The position numbers and the translations under genes were made by a program. Under the pieces are notes generated by a model. The model ran no database searches. It saw only the letters and a program-made list of their open reading frames with translations, and was not told where the DNA came from. From positions 1 through 13,201 of the forward strand of contig JAFGID010000248.1 in the NCBI GenBank assembly GCA_016929735.1: 13,201 nt of DNA, given 5' to 3'. Source of the stretch: Ignavibacteriales bacterium (GTDB lineage: Bacteria > Bacteroidota > Ignavibacteria > Ignavibacteriales > Melioribacteraceae). Numbering within the stretch: position 1 is the first letter of the stretch; each line of letters starts with the position of its first letter. Of the stretch, positions 1-5,601 are shown one piece after another.

Positions 1-206
1 TATTTATTTTTGTTTGTTAACAGATTCTTAAATTTCTCATCAAAATGATGATTGAACCATTCATCTATTACAGATTTCTTAAAACGCCACTCCTTACCAA
101 TTTTAGCAGCAGGAATTTTTTTCTCCTGTGCCCAAGTATAAATTGTCTGCGGTTTCAATTTTAAATATTCTGCTACTTCTTCTATTGTCATTATTTCGCT
201 ATACAA
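1..206 (-). CDS. Excisionase-type helix-turn-helix protein (3' end at the window edge)
   Basis: A small DNA-binding protein of the excisionase/MerR-like HTH type (the family often annotated 'helix-turn-helix domain, group 17'). Counting from the internal ATG (191), residues 1-45 carry the family pattern: TIEEVAEYLKL, then TIYTW, then KIPAAKIG, then EWRFKKSVIDEWF. The start is probably TTG at 204-206, because a GGGAG Shine-Dalgarno (minus strand, 214-218) lies 7 nt before it; the ATG at 189-191 is too far from that site. After codon 63 (from ATG) only 'TA' remains before the window ends, so the protein either stops right there or continues with Tyr. It lies 19 nt downstream of the membrane-protein gene and is probably co-transcribed with it. 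Its target is unknown; such proteins serve as excisionases, toxin-antitoxin or phage regulators, or plain transcription factors. Confidence 0.75.
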   Translation of the reverse strand, partial: MYSEIMTIEEVAEYLKLKPQTIYTWAQEKKIPAAKIGKEWRFKKSVIDEWFNHHFDEKFKNLLTNKNK

Positions 207-225
207 ATTTTTACTCCCTGATGTC

Positions 226-921
226 TTATCTATTATCTTTCTTAAACAACTGCTCAAATGAATAAATTATTGCAGTATAAAAATTTCCTTCATACTGGCG
301 GAATATTTTAAATGGCTCTTTCTTGTCTGCAATCAATGGTCTGAAATTCCAAGCAAGTTGAACCCCGACAAATGCAATTATCACTATCCAAAATTTGAAA
401 ATATCAACACCAATTTTGGGATATAAATTTTTCTTTTCGCAGGAAAATTTCAATGCGTCAAGAATTGCTTTCATACCAAAGACACCGGCAAACAAGAAAA
501 TCGCGACATTCAACAATTGGATAAAATGATAATTGCTGCCAATCAAAACAAAGAAAATATAAATCGGAATAAAAGATAGCATTATAGCAGTTGACAAGAC
601 AAAACCTGAAAGAATGATATTGAGGATCTGAAGCATTTTTAATTTGCTGCCAAGAATGTACTGAATAACATAAAACGCTGGTACACAGATTAGTAAAACC
701 AAAATAAAAAGCACCGGCATCTTTAAGCCAGCTGAAATTGCTTGTGCAAAACTATGATTAACACCCATCACAATTCCATACGCAAACGAAAAAATCATTA
801 AATAGAGCATAAGTGATAACATCCGCTTCTTTGTATTTTGTTCGTCGAGCAGTTTTTCATAATAAGCATCGTTATTTTGAAATGTCGGTATGAGTTCGAA
901 TTTTTCTTTCTTTTTATCCAC
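226..921 (-). CDS. Multi-pass membrane protein of unknown function
   Basis: About 231 residues. A charged cytoplasm-like N-terminus (about 35 residues, rich in K/E/N/Q) is followed by five or six hydrophobic segments at roughly 36-54, 68-90, 97-127 (long, possibly two helices), 133-153 and 175-192. A conserved-looking tail follows, with QLAWNFRPLI, EPFKIFRQ and EGNFY (about 188-215). I have a general impression that similar W-x-RP...PF...GNFY tails occur in uncharacterised bacterial membrane proteins, but I cannot name a function. The reading frame can be extended to a GTG at 931-933. I prefer the GTG at 919-921 because the upstream GTGAGG (928-933) then becomes the Shine-Dalgarno, 6 nt away. 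The gene has a strong promoter at 951-981 and is followed after 19 nt by the HTH gene. Confidence 0.75.
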   Translation of the reverse strand: MDKKKEKFELIPTFQNNDAYYEKLLDEQNTKKRMLSLMLYLMIFSFAYGIVMGVNHSFAQAISAGLKMPVLFILVLLICVPAFYVIQYILGSKLKMLQILNIILSGFVLSTAIMLSFIPIYIFFVLIGSNYHFIQLLNVAIFLFAGVFGMKAILDALKFSCEKKNLYPKIGVDIFKFWIVIIAFVGVQLAWNFRPLIADKKEPFKIFRQYEGNFYTAIIYSFEQLFKKDNR

Positions 922-950
922 TTTATACCTCACTTTTTTATTTGGCTATT

Positions 951-981
951 CAAATATAACATTCTAATATTGTTTTGTCAA
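951..981 (-). promoter_or_regulatory. Strong promoter for the membrane-protein/HTH genes
   Basis: On the minus strand TTGACA (976-981) is separated by exactly 17 nt from TATATT (953-958). The latter is also the first part of TATATTTG, a perfect match to the Bacteroidota -7 element TAnnTTTG. Predicted initiation near 944-946 would leave a short leader before the GTG start at 921. Confidence 0.7.
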
Positions 982-1015
982 GTATATTATTGTTTTTTAT
1001 TGTTTATTATTGTTT
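969..1015. repeat. Four helically spaced ATTGTTT heptamers
   Basis: ATTGTTT occurs at 969-975, 989-995, 999-1005 and 1009-1015, so the spacings are 20, 10 and 10 nt, i.e. whole helical turns. The first copy lies in the promoter spacer and the other three lie just upstream of the -35 box (they read AAACAAT on the promoter strand). This could be an UP-type AT-rich activator region or regulator sites. It could also be chance in AT-rich DNA. Confidence 0.4.
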
Positions 1016-1030
1016 AATTGCAAAATTGTC

Positions 1031-1050
1031 ATTCCCTTGAAAAAGGGAAT
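1031..1050. repeat. REP-like palindrome with GAAA loop
   Basis: ATTCCCTT (1031-1038) and AAGGGAAT (1043-1050) form a perfect 8-bp stem closed by GAAA. The flanks (GTC before, CCA after) resemble the 'gtcattccc...gggaatcca' palindromes dispersed in many bacterial genomes. No second copy is present in the window, so whether it is a dispersed element cannot be decided here. Confidence 0.45.
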
Positions 1051-1106
1051 CCATTTATCTTTCTATACTTAGAAATTCTTATTATTAAAAAATATTAAAT
1101 TTATAG

Positions 1107-1178
1107 CATTTTTTTCAAAGCCTTGAAAAAATTATTCCTAAAGATAAAATTGAGGAAGAAATAAGTGATATTGTCTGA
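1107..1178 (+). pseudogene. Remnant of a CopG/BrnA-type antitoxin C-terminus
   Basis: Between an in-frame TAG (1104-1106) and TGA (1176-1178) the frame reads QSLEKIIPKDKIEEEI near its end. This is nearly the C-terminus of the intact antitoxin downstream (QSLIKIILRDKIEEEI). At DNA level 1128-1165 matches 1671-1708 at 36 of 38 positions. No start codon or ribbon-helix-helix N-terminus remains, so it is a 3' relic of a second antitoxin copy, in the same orientation. Confidence 0.7.
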
Positions 1179-1223
1179 TTATTTTTTATCAAAATAGAAC
1201 TTAATAATATCGTTTTTTTTTAA

Positions 1224-1442
1224 CTTTGTTTTGCTCTTTGTAAAAATTTATTTGAACAAGTGTTTTTCAATCGTCCTCTGATACTTTTTGATGACTTAAA
1301 ACATTCTGGTAATGAAAAGAGATGGTATTTACTTGGAAAAACGGATCTAAATAGACCTTTATTTATTGTTTTCACAATTAGAAAAAATTTAATAAGAATT
1401 ATTTCAGCACGAAATATGAATAAAAAGAAAGAGAGATATACT
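1224..1442 (+). pseudogene. N-terminally eroded BrnT-like toxin
   Basis: The frame open after the TAA at 1221-1223 encodes the C-terminal two thirds of a BrnT-family RNase toxin. Recognisable blocks are EQVFFNRPL, DDLKHSGNEKRW, LLGKT, LFIVFTIRKN and the hallmark LIRIISAR followed by NMNKKKERY. The usual N-terminus (a W-D...N...KHG segment of about 25 residues) is absent. Upstream codons (about 1224-1250) do not resemble it and there is no credible start; only a GTG at 1260 without a Shine-Dalgarno. The frame runs without a stop into the antitoxin ATG at 1443, so the toxin's own stop is also lost. I read it as an inactivated toxin. A functional truncated toxin or toxin-antitoxin fusion is less likely. 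Confidence 0.65.
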
Positions 1443-1721
1443 ATGAGTAAATTAAAAGAAATTCCGAAATTTAAAAACGAAGAAGAGGAAAGAGAATTTT
1501 GGGCTGTACATGACTCAACTGAATATATTGATTGGTCTAAATCCAATAAAGCCATTTTCCCAAATTTAAAACCTTCTACAAAGACAATATCTTTGCGTCT
1601 TCCAGAATCACTTATAGACGAACTAAAACGAATAGCTAACAAAAGAGATGTCCCCTATCAATCTTTAATTAAAATTATTCTTAGAGATAAAATTGAGGAA
1701 GAAATAAGAAATAACGCCTGA
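1443..1721 (+). CDS. brnA: BrnA/CopG-type ribbon-helix-helix antitoxin
   Basis: 92 residues, a usual length for these antitoxins. The N-terminal toxin-binding part has IPKFKNEEEEREFW, HDSTEYIDWSKS and FPNLKPS. The C-terminal ribbon-helix-helix follows with TKTISLRLPESLIDELKRI and NKRDVPYQSL. The start chosen is the ATG after AAAGAGAGATATACT (GAGAG about 8 nt upstream). In a normal locus the antitoxin would neutralise BrnT and repress its own promoter. Here the partner toxin just upstream is broken, so this may be an orphan antitoxin retained as a repressor or as an anti-addiction module. The identity as an antitoxin is firm. Calling it brnA rests on the BrnT relic next to it. Confidence 0.8.
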   Translation: MSKLKEIPKFKNEEEEREFWAVHDSTEYIDWSKSNKAIFPNLKPSTKTISLRLPESLIDELKRIANKRDVPYQSLIKIILRDKIEEEIRNNA

Positions 1722-1730
1722 CATCTTTAT

Positions 1731-1761
1731 TTTGTTGATTTCTGATAATTTGATATTTTTG
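1731..1761 (+). promoter_or_regulatory. Bacteroidota-type promoter in front of the cassette array
   Basis: TTTG (1731-1734), a 19-nt spacer, and TATTTTTG (1754-1761) fit the Bacteroidota -33/-7 consensus (TTTG and TAnnTTTG). It begins 10 nt after the antitoxin stop and points into the methyltransferase-endonuclease cassette, giving a leader of about 175 nt that includes the CAGTATAA repeats. By position it could do the job of an integron cassette promoter. Confidence 0.5.
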
Positions 1762-1804
1762 TATAGGCTTTATTGAGTAAGTTTTTATAAAATTACAAAA
1801 GATT

Positions 1805-1879
1805 GTTATACTGAAACTGCAGGCAGTATAACATTCTAAAAGGCAAATAGTTGTGCAGTATAAGTAATAGTTATACTGC
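1805..1879. repeat. Four CAGTATAA/TTATACTG boxes in two inverted pairs; left end of the cassette array
   Basis: Pair 1 is GTTATACTG (1805-1813) with CAGTATAAC (1824-1832). Pair 2 is GCAGTATAA (1855-1863) with TTATACTGC (1871-1879). Both are perfect 9-bp inverted repeats. The 10-mer GTTATACTGC (1870-1879) is the exact reverse complement of GCAGTATAAC at 4374-4383, the left end of the attC following the restriction gene, which identifies 1870/1871 as the cassette 1 junction. No folded attC arm precedes it. The region could be an attI-like site, a scar of earlier cassette insertions, or operators controlling the restriction-modification genes. Confidence 0.6.
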
Positions 1880-1944
1880 TTAAAAATTTACAGAAATCTA
1901 AATCAGTTCTTTAGTCAAAATTATGTTAAATTTATAGAAAAGAA

Positions 1945-3405
1945 ATGAATATTATAGGTCGTTTGATGTCAGAACCGAGTATTAGCTATGTAAGTAAAAG
2001 CGTACTTTTCCCAACTGAAAGAGAAAAGCTATTTGAAAAATATAAAGATATTATCGAGACTGACTTTGCTTTAAATAGAACACTGGTCAGCTTTCAAGCA
2101 AATAAAAAAGAACCATTTTTTAGATGGTTAAAGTACAAAGAAGGCTTTTCTAAAAAATTAATAGATTATTTCATTGCAAAATATCATCCATCAAAGGGTC
2201 ATATTCTAGATCCATTTGCTGGCTCGGCTGCAACTTTATTTGCGGCTAGAGAAAAAGGTTGGGAATCTACCGGAGTTGAACTTCTCCCAATCGGTATTTA
2301 TAATGTTGAAGCTAGGTTATCTGCGGAAAAAGTATCACTAGAAAAATTTAAAAGAGAGATTGATTCTTTTTGGGAATCTTTTGATAATACTACGATCAAT
2401 ACTTCCATCATCAAACATATATCAATTACAAGAGGAGCCTTTCCAGAGGAAAACGAAAGAAACCTAAATCGTTATTTAACCTGTTGTAAAAATATAACGG
2501 ACTCTTCAATTAGAAAACTTCTTGAATTTGCAGCATTTTCTGTTTTGGAAGAAATTAGCTTTACAAGAAAAGATGGACAATACTTGAGATGGGATTCAAG
2601 GGCAAATCGATCCTTTGGTAGTACCGAGTTTAATAAAGGGGAAATTTACGATTTTACTAAAATCGTTAAAGAAAAGATTGCTGAAATAATTTTTGACCTT
2701 TCACCAGATCAAAACCTTGAACTTTTCGCTACAGAAAAAACTCAAACCGAATTAATTGATCCGATAATTCTAAAAGGTTCTTCACTTGAAGTTTTACCTG
2801 GAATGAAGTCCGGTATATTTGATTTTGTAATGACATCGCCTCCTTACTGTAACCGATACGACTATACTAGAACGTACGCTTTGGAACTTATATTCTTAAA
2901 TAACAATGATGATGATGTAAAAAAACTTCGTCAAACTATGTTGACTTGCACCGTAGAAAACAAAGAGAAATTAAATTACTTAGAAAATCTTTATACTGGA
3001 TTAAATCGTGAATCTGATTACAATTTCATCAATTCGATATACTTTTCTCATCCTGCAATGACTGAAGTTAATGATATACTTTCCAAATTAAATGAACTGG
3101 GCAAACTCAACAATTCAAACATTCCTAGAATGGTAAAAAATTATTTTTACGAAATGCTTTTTGTTATTTATGAAATGTATCGTCTTTTAAAAAATAATGG
3201 TGTTGTTGTAATGGTTAATGATAATGTTCGATATGGTGGTGAGGAAATTCCTGTTGATCTTATTCTTTCTGACTTTGCAAAAATAATTGGTTTCAAAATA
3301 AAAAAAATATGGACTTTACCAACTGGTAAAGGTAATAGTAGTCAACAAATGGGTGAACACGGGAGAAGCGAACTTCGTAAATGTGTTTACATATGGGAGA
3401 AATAA
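1945..3405 (+). CDS. Type II DNA amino-methyltransferase (CYCGRG-type partner)
   Basis: 486 residues. The S-adenosylmethionine-binding motif I, DPFAGSAATLFAA, is at 89-101 and is followed by TGVELLPIG at 109-117. The catalytic motif IV, TSPPY, is at 297-301 within DFVMTSPPYCNRYDY. The C-terminal part (about 415-486) includes NGVVVMVNDNV and the helices typical of this fold. The S-P-P-Y tetrad marks a methylase of exocyclic amino groups (N4-cytosine or N6-adenine). Because the neighbouring endonuclease belongs to a family cutting CYCGRG, where only cytosine is present in every variant, N4-cytosine is the likely product. The gene ends 1 nt before the endonuclease start, the usual tight coupling that protects the host. 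The ATG at 1945 has a weak A/G-rich ribosome site; M8 (ATG at 1966) is an alternative. Methylation specificity itself is inferred from the neighbour, not seen. Confidence 0.88.
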   Translation: MNIIGRLMSEPSISYVSKSVLFPTEREKLFEKYKDIIETDFALNRTLVSFQANKKEPFFRWLKYKEGFSKKLIDYFIAKYHPSKGHILDPFAGSAATLFAAREKGWESTGVELLPIGIYNVEARLSAEKVSLEKFKREIDSFWESFDNTTINTSIIKHISITRGAFPEENERNLNRYLTCCKNITDSSIRKLLEFAAFSVLEEISFTRKDGQYLRWDSRANRSFGSTEFNKGEIYDFTKIVKEKIAEIIFDLSPDQNLELFATEKTQTELIDPIILKGSSLEVLPGMKSGIFDFVMTSPPYCNRYDYTRTYALELIFLNNNDDDVKKLRQTMLTCTVENKEKLNYLENLYTGLNRESDYNFINSIYFSHPAMTEVNDILSKLNELGKLNNSNIPRMVKNYFYEMLFVIYEMYRLLKNNGVVVMVNDNVRYGGEEIPVDLILSDFAKIIGFKIKKIWTLPTGKGNSSQQMGEHGRSELRKCVYIWEK

Positions 3406-3406
3406 A

Positions 3407-4366
3407 ATGCCTTTTAATAATCATATTAAAAAATGGGAAGATTTAGTAACTACACAAGATGCGACAAGAAAAGGATTTGTTGCAATTGCTTTTGAAAAAA
3501 ATGTTAAAGCTACACCTTTTATTCAAGAAGCAAGAACATTAAAAGTTCTCGCTGAAAAAGCAAAGAACGCAAAAGAACTTCTGAAGTTAGAAGAAATTTA
3601 CCCCTCACTACTTTCAGCTTCTGGTTTAAGCGATAAAGCTCAAGGTCATCTTACAGATTCAGATAAAAATGATGCTATTTCACAATTAATCGAAAAATTT
3701 TTAGAACCTGCGGGCAAAGATTTTATTGAGGAGTTAGTTTATCGATTTTTGCTCACAAAAGGAGATGCTCTTGGCGGTATAATGAGAAATATAGCTGGTA
3801 CTCTCGGTGAACGTAAATTGATACGTGCACTAATTTCAACTCTCTCTTTAAAAGGAATCAGTTTTAAATATTATCATAAAGATTCAAAGACTTGGATAGA
3901 TGGTGATTCTAAGGATATGACTATAGATGAAAACACAAAGGGATTGTATTGGAAAATTAAAAATAAAAACCGAACACTGATATTAAATATCACGCCACCA
4001 GTTGTTAATAAAAATGTCGATTTGTGTTTGTTTAATTGTGAATACAGCGAATACATAAACGGAAGTGCTGATTCAATTCATACAAAACCTGATAAATACA
4101 TTGCACTTGGCGAATTGAAAGGTGGAATTGATCCTGCTGGAGCAGATGAGCATTGGAAGACTGCAAATACCGCACTCGAAAGAATTAGAAGTTCATTTAA
4201 TGAACGTAAACTCTCTCCAAGTACTTTTTTTATTGGTGCTGCAATAGAAAGAAGTATGTCCCAAGAAATATATAACCAACTTACAGATAAAACATTAACT
4301 AATGCTGCAAATCTTACTAATGAAAAGCAATTAGTTTCTATATGTGATTGGTTATGTAATATTTAA
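3407..4366 (+). CDS. BsoBI/AvaI-family type II restriction endonuclease
   Basis: 319 residues, close to BsoBI's size. The sequence is recognisably of this family along its whole length. Examples are FLEPAGKDFIEEL (98-110), GDALGGIMRNIAG (119-131), NVDLCLFNCE (203-212), GELKGGIDPAGADEHWKTAN (235-254), LSPSTFFIGAAIE (269-281) and the C-terminal LCNI. The metal/catalytic set D205...E236-x-K238 and H249 corresponds to the D/E-x-K and histidine residues known for BsoBI. The expected activity is therefore cleavage at C^YCGRG as a dimer encircling DNA. The ATG at 3407 was chosen because GGGAG lies about 9 nt upstream and the preceding gene's TAA ends 1 nt before; a longer frame from GTG at 3353 would overlap the methyltransferase and has no support. 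No inactivating lesion is visible. The exact specificity needs a test because close relatives could differ. Confidence 0.93.
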   Translation: MPFNNHIKKWEDLVTTQDATRKGFVAIAFEKNVKATPFIQEARTLKVLAEKAKNAKELLKLEEIYPSLLSASGLSDKAQGHLTDSDKNDAISQLIEKFLEPAGKDFIEELVYRFLLTKGDALGGIMRNIAGTLGERKLIRALISTLSLKGISFKYYHKDSKTWIDGDSKDMTIDENTKGLYWKIKNKNRTLILNITPPVVNKNVDLCLFNCEYSEYINGSADSIHTKPDKYIALGELKGGIDPAGADEHWKTANTALERIRSSFNERKLSPSTFFIGAAIERSMSQEIYNQLTDKTLTNAANLTNEKQLVSICDWLCNI

Positions 4367-4376
4367 TCAAAACGCA

Positions 4377-4565
4377 GTATAACCAGTGGCTCAAGGCGAC
4401 AGCGTATTCGCATTCAGCATTTTTGGTGTTTAAAAGTTTGGTGTTCCGTTTCGGCTTTGTTGTTCGGCAGTAGTTGTAAATGTAAGTTTTGTAATAAATA
4501 AAAAGTTTTTTAATATTTTTGGCATTGTTGTTATGGGCTGCGCCTTAGCAACCACGCCGTTAGGT
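4377..4565 (+). other. attC-like recombination site A (after cassette 1)
   Basis: Left box GTATAAC (4377-4383) and right box GTTAGGT (4559-4565) bound the site. The inner arms pair perfectly over 13 bp: left 4389-4403, with C4392 and A4399 bulged out, against GCTGCGCCTTAGC (4537-4549). Two bulged bases on one arm, in a TCAA and a GAC context, are the signature of integron attC sites. Crossover would fall between G4559 and T4560. The long variable part (4404-4536) contains TTCGCATT (4407-4414) and GTTCCGTTTCGGCT (4443-4456), both shared with site B. Confidence 0.75.
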
Positions 4566-4581
4566 TACTCAATAGAAGTCT

Positions 4582-5367
4582 ATGAATATTTTTTCTAAAA
4601 TAGAATCTCAAAAATATATTGATATATTATGTGCAGATTATCGTAGGCTTGATTCACATCTTAAATATCCAAGAAGTGGCAGCATAAAACAATACAATGA
4701 ATATTCATTTACTTTAGATGGTAAATATGGAATGAAATTGTCAAGGTATGTTAGAAATGCTACCTCATTGGAAAAACTCCAAGCTTTTATTGATAGACTT
4801 GATACCTTCTTTATCAGTATTGAATACTTCCAAGGAAACATTGAATTAAAAAGAAAGAGCGGTGTAGAACTAACTGATAAGTTTGTAAATGATTTTTTCA
4901 TTGAAGTGATGCTAGATTCAATTAGATCTGCTCTTGATATATTCTCAATGTTCATTGCTTGGTTTTATGATATTAAGGGAAAAGAAACCTTAGGATTTAG
5001 TTATGAAAAATTTATTAAACCATTAAAACAAATTAATTCTAGGTTAGCTGATAAATTAAATAGAATATATAAATCCGTTGAATTAAAATTTGTGAAGGAT
5101 ATAAGAGATGCAAATAAACATATTGGAAAAGGGCAGAATAAAGTTGATATAGAAAGCACAATGAATAAATTCAAACTACATATCGAACGTTCTAAACCAA
5201 TTAATTTAATTCAACTTGAAGAAATGATTTATAAAATACTAGATATGATACAAAATATATCAACTTTTACTGTGGATGAATTTTGCAAAACTAACTTAGG
5301 TTATGATTCAACAAATGATTTAACGATTTTATTTTTAGATGATAAAGGAACTATTCAAAAAATATAA
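4582..5367 (+). CDS. Cassette protein with HEPN-like RxxxxH motif
   Basis: 261 residues with no signal peptide or membrane segment, predicted largely helical and Lys/Ile/Asp-rich. The helix around 106-130 (IEVMLDSIRSALDIFSMF) and the later segment with RDANKH (R175-H180) match the layout of HEPN domains. In these a helix with an acidic residue precedes an R-x4-6-H active site, and many such domains are RNases in toxin-antitoxin, abortive-infection and CRISPR systems. Similar 'Cthe_2314-type' HEPN proteins exist, but I cannot place it in a subfamily with certainty. The start codon ATG is 22 nt inside the cassette, with AGAAG about 6 nt upstream. It is the only gene of its cassette and no antitoxin-like partner lies beside it. 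A non-catalytic HEPN or another all-helical protein is possible. Confidence 0.65.
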   Translation: MNIFSKIESQKYIDILCADYRRLDSHLKYPRSGSIKQYNEYSFTLDGKYGMKLSRYVRNATSLEKLQAFIDRLDTFFISIEYFQGNIELKRKSGVELTDKFVNDFFIEVMLDSIRSALDIFSMFIAWFYDIKGKETLGFSYEKFIKPLKQINSRLADKLNRIYKSVELKFVKDIRDANKHIGKGQNKVDIESTMNKFKLHIERSKPINLIQLEEMIYKILDMIQNISTFTVDEFCKTNLGYDSTNDLTILFLDDKGTIQKI

Positions 5368-5373
5368 AAAGTA

Positions 5374-5601
5374 ACATAACAAGCGGTTCAAGCTGACTGC
5401 GAGTTCGCATTTGGCTTTTTACAAATTTTAATGTTGGTCGTTCCGTTTCGGCTAACTTGCTCAAAGTGTTTATACAAATTTAAATAACTTGCAAACCGTG
5501 TGTGCGAGGTAAATTACACACGGTTTGCTTAATCATTGGCAGTTGTGGTTTTATTCATCAGTCCTGTAATGGGCAGCAGCTTAACCGCAATGCCGTTATA
5601 T
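5374..5601 (+). other. attC-like recombination site B (after cassette 2)
   Basis: Left box ACATAAC (5374-5380) and right box GTTATAT (5595-5601) bound the site. The left arm 5383-5400, with C5389 and A5396 bulged out, pairs perfectly over 16 bp with GCAGCAGCTTAACCGC (5573-5588). The arm sequence differs from site A while the bulge positions are identical, which means the pairing is conserved by compensating changes. It also shares TTCGCATT (5404-5411) and GTTCCGTTTCGGCT (5440-5453) with site A. Crossover would be G5595/T5596. Confidence 0.78.
5491..5528. repeat. 13-bp perfect hairpin inside attC-like site B
   Basis: GCAAACCGTGTGT (5491-5503) and ACACACGGTTTGC (5516-5528) are perfect inverted repeats around a 12-nt loop. 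The hairpin lies in the variable terminal part of the site and is absent from site A. No T-run follows, so a terminator is unlikely. It adds a second branch to the folded single-strand structure. Confidence 0.7.

Larger units (their letters stand above)
1871..4559 (+). mobile_element. Gene cassette 1 (restriction-modification)
   Basis: Inferred unit from the TTATAC at 1871 to the G at 4559 of the first attC-like site. Its first nine bases plus the preceding G are the exact complement of the 10 nt at 4374-4383. It carries two co-oriented genes, methyltransferase and endonuclease, with the attC at the 3' end as in integron cassettes. Confidence 0.65.
4560..5595 (+). mobile_element. Gene cassette 2 (HEPN-like gene)
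   Basis: Inferred unit from T4560 to G5595. Its start, GTTAGGTTAC (4559-4568), is complementary to GTAACATAAC (5371-5380) at 9 of 10 positions. It carries a single gene followed by attC-like site B. Confidence 0.65.

Noticed and set aside
1110..1131. TTTTTTCAA/TTGAAAAAA hairpin as a terminator
   Set aside because: It is almost purely A/T with a weak stem, overlaps the antitoxin relic, and no plus-strand gene ends before it.
1260..1721. A 153-residue open frame as one toxin-antitoxin fusion protein
   Set aside because: The GTG start has no ribosome binding site, the BrnT N-terminus is missing, and a well-placed ATG at 1443 starts a normal-length antitoxin. Treated as toxin relic plus antitoxin.
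1805..1879. An intact short attC made of the inverted TTATACTG boxes
   Set aside because: The interior lacks the TCAA and GAC bulge positions and paired arms found in sites A, B and C, so I describe it only as a boundary with repeats.
3353..3406. An 18-residue upstream extension of the restriction endonuclease from GTG
   Set aside because: It overlaps the methyltransferase C-terminus, lacks a Shine-Dalgarno, and the family aligns from the ATG at 3407.
5491..5528. Rho-independent terminator after the HEPN-like gene
   Set aside because: The stem is strong but the 12-nt loop and absence of a T-run do not fit. It is inside the attC-like variable region.
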